Assembly: GCF_004348445.1 (NCBI RefSeq)
Contig: NZ_SMKV01000035.1
Span: 1 to 58,584, forward strand
Origin: Saccharopolyspora aridisoli
GTDB lineage: Bacteria > Actinomycetota > Actinomycetes > Mycobacteriales > Pseudonocardiaceae
Length of the DNA: 58,584 bases
Reading direction: 5' to 3'
Shown here: positions 42,451-56,697 of the stretch, one piece after another
How positions within the stretch are numbered: the stretch's first letter is position 1
How the letters are laid out: each line of letters opens with the position of its first letter
Made by a program: the position numbers and the translations under genes
The notes under the pieces: model-generated
What the model saw: the letters and a program-made list of their open reading frames with translations, nothing else
Told to the model about the DNA's origin: nothing
Database searches by the model: none

Positions 42451-43371
42451 TCAGCCGCAGGCCAACTCGTAGCCGGAACCGGTGCAGGACAGGTCGCCGT
42501 AGGAAGCGTCCCGGACGAACAGCACGACCACCAGCACCACCAGCAGCCCGACCAGAGCACCGGCCTGGACGAGGGTGCGGCGCTCGCGCGGCGCGTAGAC
42601 CAGGGCCGCCGTCGACGCGGCGCCCAAGATCAGCCCGCCGATGTGCCCGAGCAGCGAGATGCCGGGGATGAGCACGCTGGCGACGATGTTCAACGCGATC
42701 ACGGTGATCACCGGGCGCAGGCTCACCTTCAGGCGGAGCGCGGCCACGGCGATGCCGCCCATCAGGCCGTACACCGCCCCCGAAGCACCCGCGACCGGGA
42801 CTTCGGCGCCACCCAGCAGGAACACCGCGGTGCTGCCGCCGATCAGCGACAACCCGTAGACGGCGGCGAAGCGCCCGCGGCCGAGCAGCAGTTCCAAGTC
42901 CCGCCCGATCACCCACAGGGCGAGCATGTTCATCACCAGGTGCACCACACCGATGTGCAGGAACCCGGAGGTGACCAGGCGCCACCACTGCCCGCCGGCC
43001 ACCGTGAACGGGATCAACGAGTAGTCGACGAACAGGGCTGACCGGAAGTTCGCCCCGAAGTTGCCCGCTTGCACGGCGGTGAGCACGTACCCGGCGACAT
43101 TGACCGCGATCAGCAGCGGCACCAGGATCGGCTTGTCGCGCAGCCGCGCACCGGCGACCGTCACGGGTCGGCGCACAGTCGCGCCGGCCTCCCGGACGCA
43201 GTCCACGCACTGCTGGCCCACGGAGGCATCACGCAGGCATTCCGGGCACGCCGGTCGTTCGCACCTGGTGCAACGCAGCCCCGTCGGCCGGTCGGGGTGC
43301 CGCGCGCACGTCGGTAACTGCGGCGGCGGCGCCCCGTCCGGTCCGGGCGTCGTTCCGGGTGGCACAGTCAC
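42451..43371 (-). CDS. rhomboid family intramembrane serine protease with N-terminal zinc-finger-like domain
   Basis: Intramembrane protease, 306 residues. Seen: an N-terminal cytosolic Cys-rich module with CARHPDRPTGLRCTRCERP and CPECLRDASVGQQCVDC, which should bind two zinc ions; six to seven membrane helices from about 83 on; the catalytic Ser in VAGASGAVYGLMGG (about 199); the catalytic His in LLGHIGGLILGAAS (about 247); and FLHIGVVHLVMNM in the L1/TM2 region. Serine and histidine are both in place, so it is likely active. The substrate is unknown. Conserved in this position in Actinobacteria. Confidence 0.94.
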   Translation of the reverse strand: MTVPPGTTPGPDGAPPPQLPTCARHPDRPTGLRCTRCERPACPECLRDASVGQQCVDCVREAGATVRRPVTVAGARLRDKPILVPLLIAVNVAGYVLTAVQAGNFGANFRSALFVDYSLIPFTVAGGQWWRLVTSGFLHIGVVHLVMNMLALWVIGRDLELLLGRGRFAAVYGLSLIGGSTAVFLLGGAEVPVAGASGAVYGLMGGIAVAALRLKVSLRPVITVIALNIVASVLIPGISLLGHIGGLILGAASTAALVYAPRERRTLVQAGALVGLLVVLVVVLFVRDASYGDLSCTGSGYELACG

Positions 43372-43398
43372 GGTTGAGACCTGCTTTCCCGGGCGGTG

Positions 43399-43947
43399 TC
43401 AGCCGCGCTCGATCGAAACCTTCTCGATGACGATGTCGTTCACCGGGCGGTCGTTGCGACCGGTCGCGGTGCCGGCGATCGTGTCGACCACCTCGCGCGA
43501 CTCCTTGTCGGCGACCTCACCGAAGATGGTGTGCTTGTAGTTCAGCCAGGACGTGGCCGCCACGGTGACGAAGAACTGCGAGCCGTTGGTGTTCGGCCCC
43601 GCGTTCGCCATCGCGAGCAGGTACGGCTTCGTGAACTGGAGCTCCGGGTGGAACTCGTCGCCGAACTGGTAGCCGGGGCCACCGCGTCCGGTACCGGTCG
43701 GGTCACCGGTCTGGATCATGAAGCCTTCGATGACCCGGTGGAAGATCACGCCGTCGTAGAACGGGCCGGAGCGTTCGCCCTTGGCGTTCGGCTCCGTGTA
43801 TTCCTGGGTCCCTTCGGCGAGGCCCACGAAGTTTTTCACGGTCTTGGGCGCCTGGTCGGGGAACAGGTTGATCCGGATGTCTCCCTGCGAGGTGTGCAGG
43901 GTCGCGGTCAACGTCGTCCCAACGAGCGATCCGTTGTCTTCAGCCAC
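43399..43947 (-). CDS. ppiA: peptidyl-prolyl cis-trans isomerase, cyclophilin type
   Basis: Cytosolic cyclophilin, 182 residues, that speeds proline isomerisation during folding. Seen: TLHTSQGDIRINLFPDQAPK, TVKNFVGLAEG, GVIFHRVIEGFMIQTGDPTG (catalytic Arg and Phe), TGRGGPGYQFGDEF, LAMANAGPNTNGSQFFVTVA, and WLNYKHTIFGEV. No signal peptide, so the PpiA (Rv0009) rather than PpiB-lipoprotein type. Position next to cwsA and the rhomboid gene is conserved. Confidence 0.96.
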   Translation of the reverse strand: MAEDNGSLVGTTLTATLHTSQGDIRINLFPDQAPKTVKNFVGLAEGTQEYTEPNAKGERSGPFYDGVIFHRVIEGFMIQTGDPTGTGRGGPGYQFGDEFHPELQFTKPYLLAMANAGPNTNGSQFFVTVAATSWLNYKHTIFGEVADKESREVVDTIAGTATGRNDRPVNDIVIEKVSIERG

Positions 43948-44106
43948 CCGACCATCCTGCCATCGAGCGGGCCGATTGCGGTGTCTGGGTGCAATATGGG
44001 CGGGTCCGCGCCCCTTACCCGGCTCCGTGGTGGAGGCGTGGTTGGCATGTGCTCATCCGGGATAACCGGACTGGTGAAGACAAGCCAGGCCAAGGAGGTC
44101 AAGGCG

Positions 44107-44667
44107 ATGGATGAAGTGAACGCGATGGCCAAGGCCGGCGAGACCGTGGGGAAGGCGGTCGGCACCGGTATCAAGCAGGCTCGTCACGGCGCGAAACGCG
44201 CAGGTGAAACAGGTGCCGTGCTGTCCAGGCAGGCGGCAGCGAGGGCCGAGCGGGAACTGGCCAGCCGCGGCTATTCGACCGAGGAGTTGCAGGAGATCAT
44301 CGCCCAGCGCGCCACGGGCAAGTCCCGCAAGGAGCTCGCCAAGCAGGCCAAGCAGGCCCGCAAGGACTGGGAGAAGCGGACGACCGAGTCCCGCAAGCGG
44401 CTGGCAGCCAGGATCGACCCAGCTCCGGTGAAGAAGCGCCGCTGGCCGTGGCTTCTGCTGATGCTGGTCGCGCTCGGCGTCGCCGCAGCGGCAATCGCGC
44501 TGACCCGCCGTCCCGAGGAGCTCCCGCTCGCAGCGGCGGACGACGAACCGTGGGACTCGCACACCCCGGGCACCACCCCGCCCCGCCACCGGGCTGCTGC
44601 CGAAACTGACGGCCACCAGGAACCTCTCACGGTGGAAACCCCCAAGGCGAACCCGCCAACCCCCTGA
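44107..44667 (+). CDS. cwsA: CwsA-like cell wall synthesis protein
   Basis: Membrane protein in the place of Rv0008c (CwsA), which binds CrgA and Wag31 and supports polar growth. 186 residues. Seen: a long helical, charged N-terminal region (QARHGAKRAGETGAVLSRQA, ARAERELASRGYSTEELQEI), the motif QRATGKSRKELAKQAKQARK, one transmembrane helix (about 120–138, WPWLLLMLVALGVAAAAIAL), then an acidic, Pro-rich tail. ATG with AAGGAGG upstream; the reading frame is open further upstream but has no ribosome site. Followed by a strong terminator. Confidence 0.88.
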   Translation: MDEVNAMAKAGETVGKAVGTGIKQARHGAKRAGETGAVLSRQAAARAERELASRGYSTEELQEIIAQRATGKSRKELAKQAKQARKDWEKRTTESRKRLAARIDPAPVKKRRWPWLLLMLVALGVAAAAIALTRRPEELPLAAADDEPWDSHTPGTTPPRHRAAAETDGHQEPLTVETPKANPPTP

Positions 44668-44673
44668 TCAGAC

Positions 44674-44708
44674 ACAAGAGGCCGGGCCCAGCGGGCCCGG
44701 CCTCTTGT
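44674..44708 (+). terminator. terminator after cwsA
   Basis: Perfect 16-bp stem (arms ACAAGAGGCCGGGCCC and complement) with a 3-nt AGC loop, 6 nt past the cwsA stop, followed by TGCTC; may also serve leftward transcripts from the tRNA-Ala side. Confidence 0.88.
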
Positions 44709-44831
44709 TGCTCACTACTAATAGCGACTCGAACCATTCAGCGATAACTAGTCACTGAGATCACCACACCGCGGAACCGTTCAGAACGCGAATACGAAGA
44801 ACGCCCCGCTCAGAGCAGGGCGTTGTTGCAG

Positions 44832-44904
44832 TGGAGACGAGGGGAATCGAACCCCTAACCCCCGCCTTGCAAAGGCGGTGCTCTGCCAATTGAGCTACGT
44901 CCCC
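44832..44904 (-). tRNA. tRNA-Ala (TGC anticodon)
   Basis: 73 nt. Acceptor GGGGACG pairs with CGTCTCC (one G-T), D-arm GCTCAATTGGCAGAGC, anticodon loop TTTGCAA, T-arm AGGGG-TTCGATT-CCCCT, discriminator A. Usual position downstream of gyrA in actinomycetes. Confidence 0.98.
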
Positions 44905-44941
44905 CCAACGGCGGCGGAGGTCAGGGCCCCCGGCCGGAGGA

Positions 44942-45058
44942 TCAGACCTCCGCGGTGGCCTCGCGCCAGAGGTCGGCCTCAGCCTTGGCGGCCTTGTTGC
45001 GACGGACCACGAACAGCACGACTCCGGCAACTGCGGCGAGTGCGAGCAGCTTCTTCAT
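44942..45058 (-). CDS. DLW-39 family small membrane protein
   Basis: 38-residue protein, too short for most gene finders but well supported: sequence begins MKKLLALAAVAGVVLFVVRR and ends NKAAKAEADLWREATAEV, with the DLW motif that names the family, one N-terminal membrane helix and a charged tail. ATG with AGGAGG at 8 nt. It sits between tRNA-Ile and tRNA-Ala, where this family is found in Actinobacteria. Function unknown. Confidence 0.92.
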   Translation of the reverse strand: MKKLLALAAVAGVVLFVVRRNKAAKAEADLWREATAEV

Positions 45059-45135
45059 TCCGGTCGCCTCCTAGAACACGGCATCCATGCCGTTGATGTT
45101 CGAGTCTGTTTGGAGAAGGGGAAGGAATTCCCGAG

Positions 45136-45209
45136 TGGGCCTAGAAGGACTTGAACCTTCGACCTCTTCGTTATCAGCGAAGCGCTCTAACCGCCTGAGC
45201 TATAGGCCC
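45136..45209 (-). tRNA. tRNA-Ile (GAT anticodon)
   Basis: 74 nt. Acceptor GGGCCTA/TAGGCCC, D-arm GCTCAGGCGGTTAGAGC, anticodon arm CTTCG-CTGATAA-CGAAG, T-arm GAAGG-TTCAAGT-CCTTC, discriminator A. Conserved partner of tRNA-Ala after gyrA. Confidence 0.98.
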
Positions 45210-45278
45210 TCGTTCGTTGTGCTGCAAACTTTACAGGACGGCCTCCCGCTCTCGTCACGGGGGTCGCTCGGTCCCGAA

Positions 45279-45326
45279 CGGGCTGCAGCGGCGGTCTCCC
45301 ACCTCGAAAAACGCCGCCGCAGCCCG
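45279..45326 (-). terminator. terminator after the DUF3566 gene
   Basis: CGGGCTGCAGCGGCG pairs with CGCCGCCGCAGCCCG (one mismatch) around an 18-nt loop, 10 nt past the leftward DUF3566 stop. Separates the gyrase unit from the tRNA genes. Confidence 0.6.
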
Positions 45327-45335
45327 GTCAGCGAC

Positions 45336-46217
45336 TCACTCGCGCTCGGACAGCGTGATCTCGATGCCGCCGGCGAAGTCCGCCGCCACGTTGTAGATGA
45401 ACGCGGCCACGGTCGCCAGAGCGGTGATCAGCACGATGTTGATCGCACCGATGATCGAGGCGACACCGAAGACCCTGCCCGCGCTGATCAGCGGCTCGCT
45501 CACCGCGTCGTCGGGCTGGGTCAGCTCGGTGAACGTGCCGTTGAGCTGCTCCCAGACGCCCATGCCGTCGAGCACGCCGTAGAGCACGGCCACGGCGATC
45601 ATCCAGACGAAGAACAGCGCGACGCTGAGCACCAGGGCCAGCTTCAGCACCGACCACGGGTCGAACCGCTTGACCTGCAGGCTCGCCCGGCGCGGCCCAC
45701 GGCTGGGTCGCCGCGCGGACGCGCCGGTGGAGCTGCGCTGCTGCTGCGTCCCCGAACCGCTTCCCGCACCGCTGTAGGACACCTGGGTGCGCGCCGACTG
45801 CGGGACCTGCGTGCGGACCGTCTCCTGGTCGGACACGGTCTTCGGGATCGTCTGCGTGTCGTCGGAGTCGCGGCTCCCGGCGGCGGACCCGCCCGCCGCG
45901 GCACCGGCGGCGCCGCCGAGAGCACCCGCCGCCAGCGATCCCGAAAGACTGCTCGGCTCCTCCTCCGCGGGTTCTTCCTCCGAGGAGGAGGCCGAGCCCC
46001 GTTGCCACGGCGGCGGCGCGTCGGTGCCGTCAAGGGCCTCCCCGCCGCCGGTGGTGGTCGGCGCAGCCGTCGAGCCAGACTCCTCGGTCCCGCTCGCAGA
46101 GGCAGCAGCCTCAGAACCGGTCGTCTCGACCCTGTCGTCGACTGCCTGGGTGCTGGCCGCGCCCCGGCCCGCGTCCTTCTGCGGGTCCGAGGACTCCGGC
46201 TTCTCGGAACTTGTCAC
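45336..46217 (-). CDS. DUF3566 domain-containing membrane protein
   Basis: 293-residue protein in the place of Rv0007. Seen: a long disordered N-terminal half rich in Ser/Glu/Thr/Ala (1–~165), then the DUF3566 domain: RRASLQVKRFDPWSVLKLAL, a first transmembrane helix (about 185–208), GVLDGMGVWEQLNGTFTELT, a second helix region VFGVASIIGAINIVLITALA and AFIYNVAADFAGGIEITLSE at the end. DUF3566 proteins are linked to the divisome and membrane bending by location; the molecular function is unknown. Follows gyrA by 77 nt on the same strand. Confidence 0.94.
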   Translation of the reverse strand: MTSSEKPESSDPQKDAGRGAASTQAVDDRVETTGSEAAASASGTEESGSTAAPTTTGGGEALDGTDAPPPWQRGSASSSEEEPAEEEPSSLSGSLAAGALGGAAGAAAGGSAAGSRDSDDTQTIPKTVSDQETVRTQVPQSARTQVSYSGAGSGSGTQQQRSSTGASARRPSRGPRRASLQVKRFDPWSVLKLALVLSVALFFVWMIAVAVLYGVLDGMGVWEQLNGTFTELTQPDDAVSEPLISAGRVFGVASIIGAINIVLITALATVAAFIYNVAADFAGGIEITLSERE

Positions 46218-46294
46218 GAGCGATCCTTCGGTGATCGTCGGCGTCGGTGTGCCCCGTGGCGTGCCACGGCATGTTCAGTTGATCGGCGCTGCGG

Positions 46295-48790
<2,496 letters not shown>

Positions 48791-48839
48791 GCTCTTCCCT
48801 TGCTAGTTCGGAGAGTTCGCTGGTTGACCTGCGCGTCGA

Positions 48840-51193
<2,354 letters not shown>

Positions 51194-51844
51194 CTAGCCG
51201 TAGGTGTCCCTCGGCCCGCGCCCGGAGATGTGTCGCGGACCGTGTCGCCAGCTCGGAGCCGCAGGTCCCTGCACCTTGATCCGCTTGACCACGCCGGGCC
51301 CCACACCGTCGCTGATCCGCTTGAGGATCTGCCGCTGGAGCAGCCGCAGCTGCGTGGCCCACGCCGTGGACTGCGCCTGCACGGTGAGCTCGCAGTCCTT
51401 GAGCTGCAACGGCTTGGTGTGCTCGGCGATCTCCCCGCCGACGAGCGAATCCCACTTGGCGAAGACCTGACCACCGGAGAGGTGCTCGGTCCAGCCGTGC
51501 TCCGCGGCGATCCGCGCGGCGAGCCTGCCCAGCGGCTGCGGGTCCCGGTCGTCGGGTCCGGCACCGGTCCAGCCACGACGTCTGCGGGTGCGGAGCTTGC
51601 CCGGCTTCCCGGGTCTGCCCATCGCCTTGCGCTTGGCCGCGGACTGCTCGCGCGCCGACTGCAGCGCGGCACGAGCCAGGTCCGGCCCGGCAAGATCGCT
51701 GCCGTCGATCCCCTGACCTGGCGCTTTGTCCTCGGGCAGGGCGGCGCCGTCTGAGCCGCGAACGGGCGCTGAGTTATCCACACCATCCACAGGGTTATCC
51801 CCAGATGTGGGTAGTTCCACGAACTGATTCGTGGTCGCAGTCAC
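51194..51844 (-). CDS. DUF721/DciA family protein (putative replicative helicase loader)
   Basis: Protein of the DUF721 family in the Rv0004 position; DciA proteins help load DnaB helicase. About 216 residues. Seen: a low-complexity N-terminal linker (about 1–95, with GDNPVDGVDNSAPV), a basic stretch (KLRTRRRRGW), then the DciA domain: PLGRLAARIAAEHGW, FAKWDSLVGGEIAEHT, KDCELTVQAQSTAWATQLRL, LLQRQILKRISDGVG and VVKRIKVQGP. GTG at 51844 is chosen; an in-frame GTG at 51895 would overlap recF by 23 nt. DnaA boxes lie inside the linker-coding part. Confidence 0.9.
   Translation of the reverse strand: MTATTNQFVELPTSGDNPVDGVDNSAPVRGSDGAALPEDKAPGQGIDGSDLAGPDLARAALQSAREQSAAKRKAMGRPGKPGKLRTRRRRGWTGAGPDDRDPQPLGRLAARIAAEHGWTEHLSGGQVFAKWDSLVGGEIAEHTKPLQLKDCELTVQAQSTAWATQLRLLQRQILKRISDGVGPGVVKRIKVQGPAAPSWRHGPRHISGRGPRDTYG
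51774..51803. promoter_or_regulatory. DnaA-box cluster inside the 5' part of the DUF721/DciA gene
   Basis: TTATCCACA (51774, perfect consensus), CCATCCACA (51783) and TTATCCCCA (51795) within 30 nt, in one orientation, coding for the disordered GDNPVDGVDN linker. A putative DnaA-binding site in a gene for helicase loading. Confidence 0.55.
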
Positions 51845-51872
51845 TCTGCGTGCACTTCCTCGTCCGCTTCCG

Positions 51873-53060
51873 TCAGGCGGCACGGTGCACCTCACCTTCC
51901 CGGACGTCGAATCGGGTGCCGGTGAGCTCCTCCGGGACGTCCTCGCCGACCGCGGCCGTCACCAGGACCTGTTCGGCCCCCGAGACCAGCGCGGCGAGCC
52001 GGGAACGCCTGCGGCGGTCGAGCTCGGCGAACACGTCGTCCAGGATCAACACCGGTTCCGCGCCATCCTCTGTGAGCAGGTGGTAAGAAGCCAGCCGCAA
52101 CGCCAGGACGAACGACCACGATTCGCCATGGCTGGCATAACCCTTCGCGGGCATCTCGCCGAGCAGCAGGTCCAAGTCATCGCGGTGCGGACCGACCAGC
52201 GACACGCCGCGCTCGATCTCCTGCGGTCGGACGCGTTCCAGCTCCGCGAGCAGAGCGGCCTCCAGCTCCGGCACAGCCTCGTCCCACGGGATCTCCGGGC
52301 CTCCGGGCACCCCGTAGCGCCCCGGCATCGATTCGCCCAAGCTGCTGCGATAACGCAGGTCAGCGACCCGGCCGGACGGAGTGCTCGCCTCGTCGGTCGC
52401 CGCGACGTTCGCGTATGCGCTGGTCACGTGCGGGGCAAGCGCCGACACCAGGGACAGCCTCCCGGCCAGCAGCTCGGCGCCGTAGCGCGCGAGGTGGCCG
52501 TCCCAGACCGCCAAGGTGCTCAGATCCGCCTTGCCCCCGCCCCGCCGAGCGGCGCCCGCCGACTTCAGCAGCGCGCTGCGCTGCTTGAGCACTCGCTCGT
52601 AGTCGGAGCGGATCCCCGCGTAGCGCGGCGCCCGCGCGACCAGCAGGTCGTCCATGAACCGGCGGCGTTCGCCCGGGTCACCTCGCACGATGGCCAGGTC
52701 CTCCGGTGCGAACAGCACGGTACGCAGGACCCCCAGCACGTCGCGGGGCTTGCCGGCCGCGCCCCGGTTGATCCTGGCGCGGTTGGCCTTGCCCGGTGTG
52801 ATCTCCAGTTCGACCAGCAGCTCCCGGCCGTTGTTGACCACCGCGGCCCGCACCACCGCCCGGCCCGCTCCGTAGCGGACCAGCGGCGCGTCGTTGGAGA
52901 CCCGGTGCGAGCCGAGGGTGGCGACGTAGCCGATCGCCTCGACCAGGTTCGTCTTGCCCTGACCGTTCGACCCGACCAGCACGGTGACTCCTGGTTCGAG
53001 TTCGAGGTCGGCGAGCGGCCACGACCGGAAGTCGTTGACCTGCAAGTGGCGCACGTACAC
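51873..53060 (-). CDS. recF: RecF: DNA replication/repair protein
   Basis: SMC-like ATPase of the RecFOR pathway that helps load RecA at gaps, about 395 residues. Seen: N-terminal [20 protein letters not shown], Walker [41 protein letters not shown] (signature region), [38 protein letters not shown], Walker [19 protein letters not shown] and the D-loop. Start set at the GTG before YVRHLQV, matching the family N-terminus; 55 codons of open frame upstream do not. Follows gnd after 231 nt. Confidence 0.96.
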   Translation of the reverse strand: MYVRHLQVNDFRSWPLADLELEPGVTVLVGSNGQGKTNLVEAIGYVATLGSHRVSNDAPLVRYGAGRAVVRAAVVNNGRELLVELEITPGKANRARINRGAAGKPRDVLGVLRTVLFAPEDLAIVRGDPGERRRFMDDLLVARAPRYAGIRSDYERVLKQRSALLKSAGAARRGGGKADLSTLAVWDGHLARYGAELLAGRLSLVSALAPHVTSAYANVAATDEASTPSGRVADLRYRSSLGESMPGRYGVPGGPEIPWDEAVPELEAALLAELERVRPQEIERGVSLVGPHRDDLDLLLGEMPAKGYASHGESWSFVLALRLASYHLLTEDGAEPVLILDDVFAELDRRRRSRLAALVSGAEQVLVTAAVGEDVPEELTGTRFDVREGEVHRAA

Positions 53061-53243
53061 GACGATCCAACTTAGTCGTTCTTGCCGGGCAGGTGCCGCG
53101 GACGCCGAGGCTGCGGCGTCCGCACCGTCCGATTGGTGTGTCCGGACCGTTCCGGACGGCCTGTCCGCGTGCCGCGACCAGCGCGGACACCTGCGGAACA
53201 GCGGGAACACATGTCGACAAGTCACCTTGCCGATGTTCCCGCG

Positions 53244-53277
53244 GTGTGGGGACGCGTCAGCCGGAGCGTCCCCACAC
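53244..53277 (-). terminator. terminator after gnd
   Basis: Perfect 12-bp arms GTGTGGGGACGC and GCGTCCCCACAC around a 10-nt loop, 14 nt past the leftward gnd stop. Confidence 0.75.
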
Positions 53278-53291
53278 GAGGAGTCGGCTGG

Positions 53292-54179
<888 letters not shown>

Positions 54180-54307
54180 TGGAACTCCCTATCCGAACTG
54201 TGTGTCGACTTGTGGAGGTCGGCGCGTGGCCGGCCGCGTGCGGGACCACGGCACCCGCTGAATCGATCTGGCGCGAGCCTACGACCACGGACCGGGACGA
54301 CGGGGCG

Positions 54308-54339
54308 GGTGGTGCGCCGGATGTGAGCCGCGCACCACC
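54308..54339 (-). terminator. terminator after dnaN
   Basis: Perfect 10-bp arms GGTGGTGCGC and GCGCACCACC around a 12-nt loop, about 18 nt past the leftward dnaN stop. Confidence 0.6.
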
Positions 54340-54356
54340 TCGGGCCTCGCCGGAGA

Positions 54357-55481
54357 TCAGCCGGGCAGGCGGACCGGCATCAACAGGTAGAGGTAACCCT
54401 CCTGGACCTTGCCCTCGCCGTCGATCGGCTTGATCAACGCCGGGCGGTTTGCGGTGGTGAACTGCATCTGGGCGCGCTCGGACTTCAGCGCGCTGAGGCC
54501 GTCGAGCAGGTATGCCGGGTTGAACGCGATGGTCAGCTCCTCGCCGTCGAGCTCGATCGGGAGCTCTTCCTCGGCGCTGCCTTCGTCGTCACCGCCGGCG
54601 GACAGCCGCAGCAGGCGGTCGGAGAACTCCAGCCGGACCTGCGTACCGCGCTCGGCCACCAGCGACACGCGCTTGATCGCCTCGGCCAGCGGCCCGACGT
54701 CGATGTTCGCGGTCACCGCGGTCTCGGCGGGCAGCAGCTGGCGGTACTTGGGGAACTCCGCGTCCAGCAGCCGACTGGTGTTCCGGCGGGTCGTGCCGGA
54801 CAGGCCGAGCAGACCGTCCCCGGAGGCCAGCGAGATCTCGACCTTGCTCGCACCGGCACCCAGCGTCTTGGCGGAGTCCGCCAGCGTCTTGGCCGGGACC
54901 AGGACCTGGGTGTCCGCGATGGTCGTGCCGGGCTCCCAGGTGATTTCGCGCATCGCCAGCCGGAACCGATCGGTGGCGACCATGGTCAGCTTGTCCGCGT
55001 TGATCTCCATCCGGATGCCGGTGAGCATCGGGAGCGTGTCGTCCTTGCCCGCGGCCACGGCGACCTGGCCGACCGCTTCGCTGAACAGGTCGGTGGGCAC
55101 CGATCCGGCGTGCTCGGGCATCTCCGGCAGCGCCGGGTAGTCCTCGACCGGCATGGTCGGCAGGCTGAACCGCGAGTTGCCGCAGGTGATGGTCACCCGG
55201 GAGCCGTCAACGGTCAGCTCGACCGGGCGGGCCGGCAGCGCCTTGGTGATGTCGGCCAGCAGACGCCCGGAGACCAGGGTCTTCCCGCTGGCGTCGATCG
55301 ACGCGTCGATGGTGACCTGGGCGGAAACCTCGTAGTCGAAGCCGGAGATGGTCAGCGCTTCCCCGGAACTCGCATCGAGCAGCACCCCGCCCAGCACCGG
55401 AACCGGTGGCCGTGACGGCAGGCTGCGCGCGACCCAGGCGACGGCGTCGGCAAGACCGTCACGCTCCACGCGGATCTTCAT
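54357..55481 (-). CDS. dnaN: DNA polymerase III beta subunit (sliding clamp)
   Basis: Processivity clamp, 374 residues, three domains. Seen: [40 protein letters not shown] (domain 1), [50 protein letters not shown] (domain 2), [50 protein letters not shown] and the C-terminal [15 protein letters not shown] with GAAAGGA at 5 nt; an upstream in-frame start would add 56 non-homologous residues. Directly follows oriC. Confidence 0.98.
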   Translation of the reverse strand: MKIRVERDGLADAVAWVARSLPSRPPVPVLGGVLLDASSGEALTISGFDYEVSAQVTIDASIDASGKTLVSGRLLADITKALPARPVELTVDGSRVTITCGNSRFSLPTMPVEDYPALPEMPEHAGSVPTDLFSEAVGQVAVAAGKDDTLPMLTGIRMEINADKLTMVATDRFRLAMREITWEPGTTIADTQVLVPAKTLADSAKTLGAGASKVEISLASGDGLLGLSGTTRRNTSRLLDAEFPKYRQLLPAETAVTANIDVGPLAEAIKRVSLVAERGTQVRLEFSDRLLRLSAGGDDEGSAEEELPIELDGEELTIAFNPAYLLDGLSALKSERAQMQFTTANRPALIKPIDGEGKVQEGYLYLLMPVRLPG

Positions 55482-55719
55482 GGGTGTCCTTTCGGTTTCA
55501 GCCGTGGCTCGGCTGCCGAGAACTGTGTCGAGCCGTGCGCGGCTGGAAGGTTCGGTGTGCTCCGCGTCGAGGGCGAAGCGACCCCGCAGCGAACGGCCTG
55601 GAACTTCGCTAGGAGTTCGAGCCGGGCTTCTCGTTGCGGGGAGTTCCACCGTAGAGCGTGCTCACCGATCTCCGCATCCGGGTCGTGGCTGTTGGGCCGA
55701 GCCGGATCGAGCGTCGAGG

Positions 55720-56160
55720 CGGGAGTTGTCCACTTATCCACCGCCCCTAGTTCTCTTTTCTCTTTTCCAGAGAAGAGAAGAAATGTCCGCAGTAGTAGTA
55801 AGGCCTGTGAGTTGTGGGGACAACCGTCGTTTGGGCTGGTCGCGTGGCCTGGTCGCGTGTGGATGACCACTGGAAGTAACCGGGGACTACGACAGCCGGG
55901 TGGTGGACAACTTCTGGCCGTCTTGTGTTCCTCCACAACCCTCCCCAGTTGTCCACACTCCCATCCACAGTCGGAACCCGGGTTGTACCCATCCCCGGGC
56001 GGATTGGGGTTCTCCACCGGTCGGGTTGTGGGCAGGGTTGTGGGAACACTGTTGGCAACCGGCCTCAACCGTGTGGGCAGACTGTGCACAGCTTGTGGAT
56101 GCACTGGGGAAGATTGCAGGTCAAGTCTGGGGATTGAATTCCTGTGGACAGCTGGCGTCT
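55720..56160. other. chromosomal origin oriC with DnaA boxes
   Basis: Region between dnaA and dnaN. Boxes I can place (either strand): TTGTCCACT 55726, TTATCCACC 55734, TGTGGATGA 55860, GGTGGACAA 55902, TTGTCCACA 55949 (perfect), CCATCCACA 55961, TGTGGATGC 56094 and TGTGGACAG 56143, plus several weaker GTTGTGGG sites. A pyrimidine/purine-asymmetric AT-rich inverted repeat (about 55752–55787, TTCTCTTTTCTC … GAGAAGAGAA) is a candidate unwinding element. Confidence 0.9.
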
Positions 56161-56697
56161 TCGGCGGCTTTTTGTGCTGGCGGTGAGGTGTAGGCCACGC
56201 AGTCGGGCAGAAAAGTTCTTGGCGGGAACGGTCCTCGTCTCACGGACCGCGCCCGAACGAACACTGGAAGTGGTGATTTCCGGGGTCAGGTATTGCGCGG
56301 AGGTGTTCGGCGGCCCCGACCGACGACCGGATCTGGCTCGGATCTTTCTGCTCGAAGCCCAGGAGCAGGCCGGAGGGGTCGAGCAGAAAGCTCACCAACA
56401 CCTCGGCGGCCACCGGTGCGCGGCGCGCGGGCAGGGGTGGACCCGGGTCGGAACGCCGGAATGTTTCTGCTGCGGCGGGTGGATCGGGGCGTGCCCCAGT
56501 ACCAGAAAGGTGGGCCGCGCGCGGCCTAGGGAATCACACCAGGGGACCCGCAAAATCCCGTCAGCGGCGAAATGAGCGGCTGACGCGTAAAAGGGCAGGT
56601 CAGAGCCTCGCCTTGACCGGCATGGTCAAGCGGGCGGCGGTTGAGGAGGCCCGAGTACAACTCGGACGGCGGTTGTCCTCGGCGTGGTGCGGGCCGA
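56161..56697. other. 537-nt region between oriC boxes and the dnaA stop
   Basis: No gene supported; frames are short and unconvincing. Contains TTGACC-GGCAT-GGTCAA near 56612–56628, a small hairpin that may terminate dnaA or act as a site within the origin spacer. GC content is lower and more variable than in neighbouring coding DNA. Confidence 0.5.
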
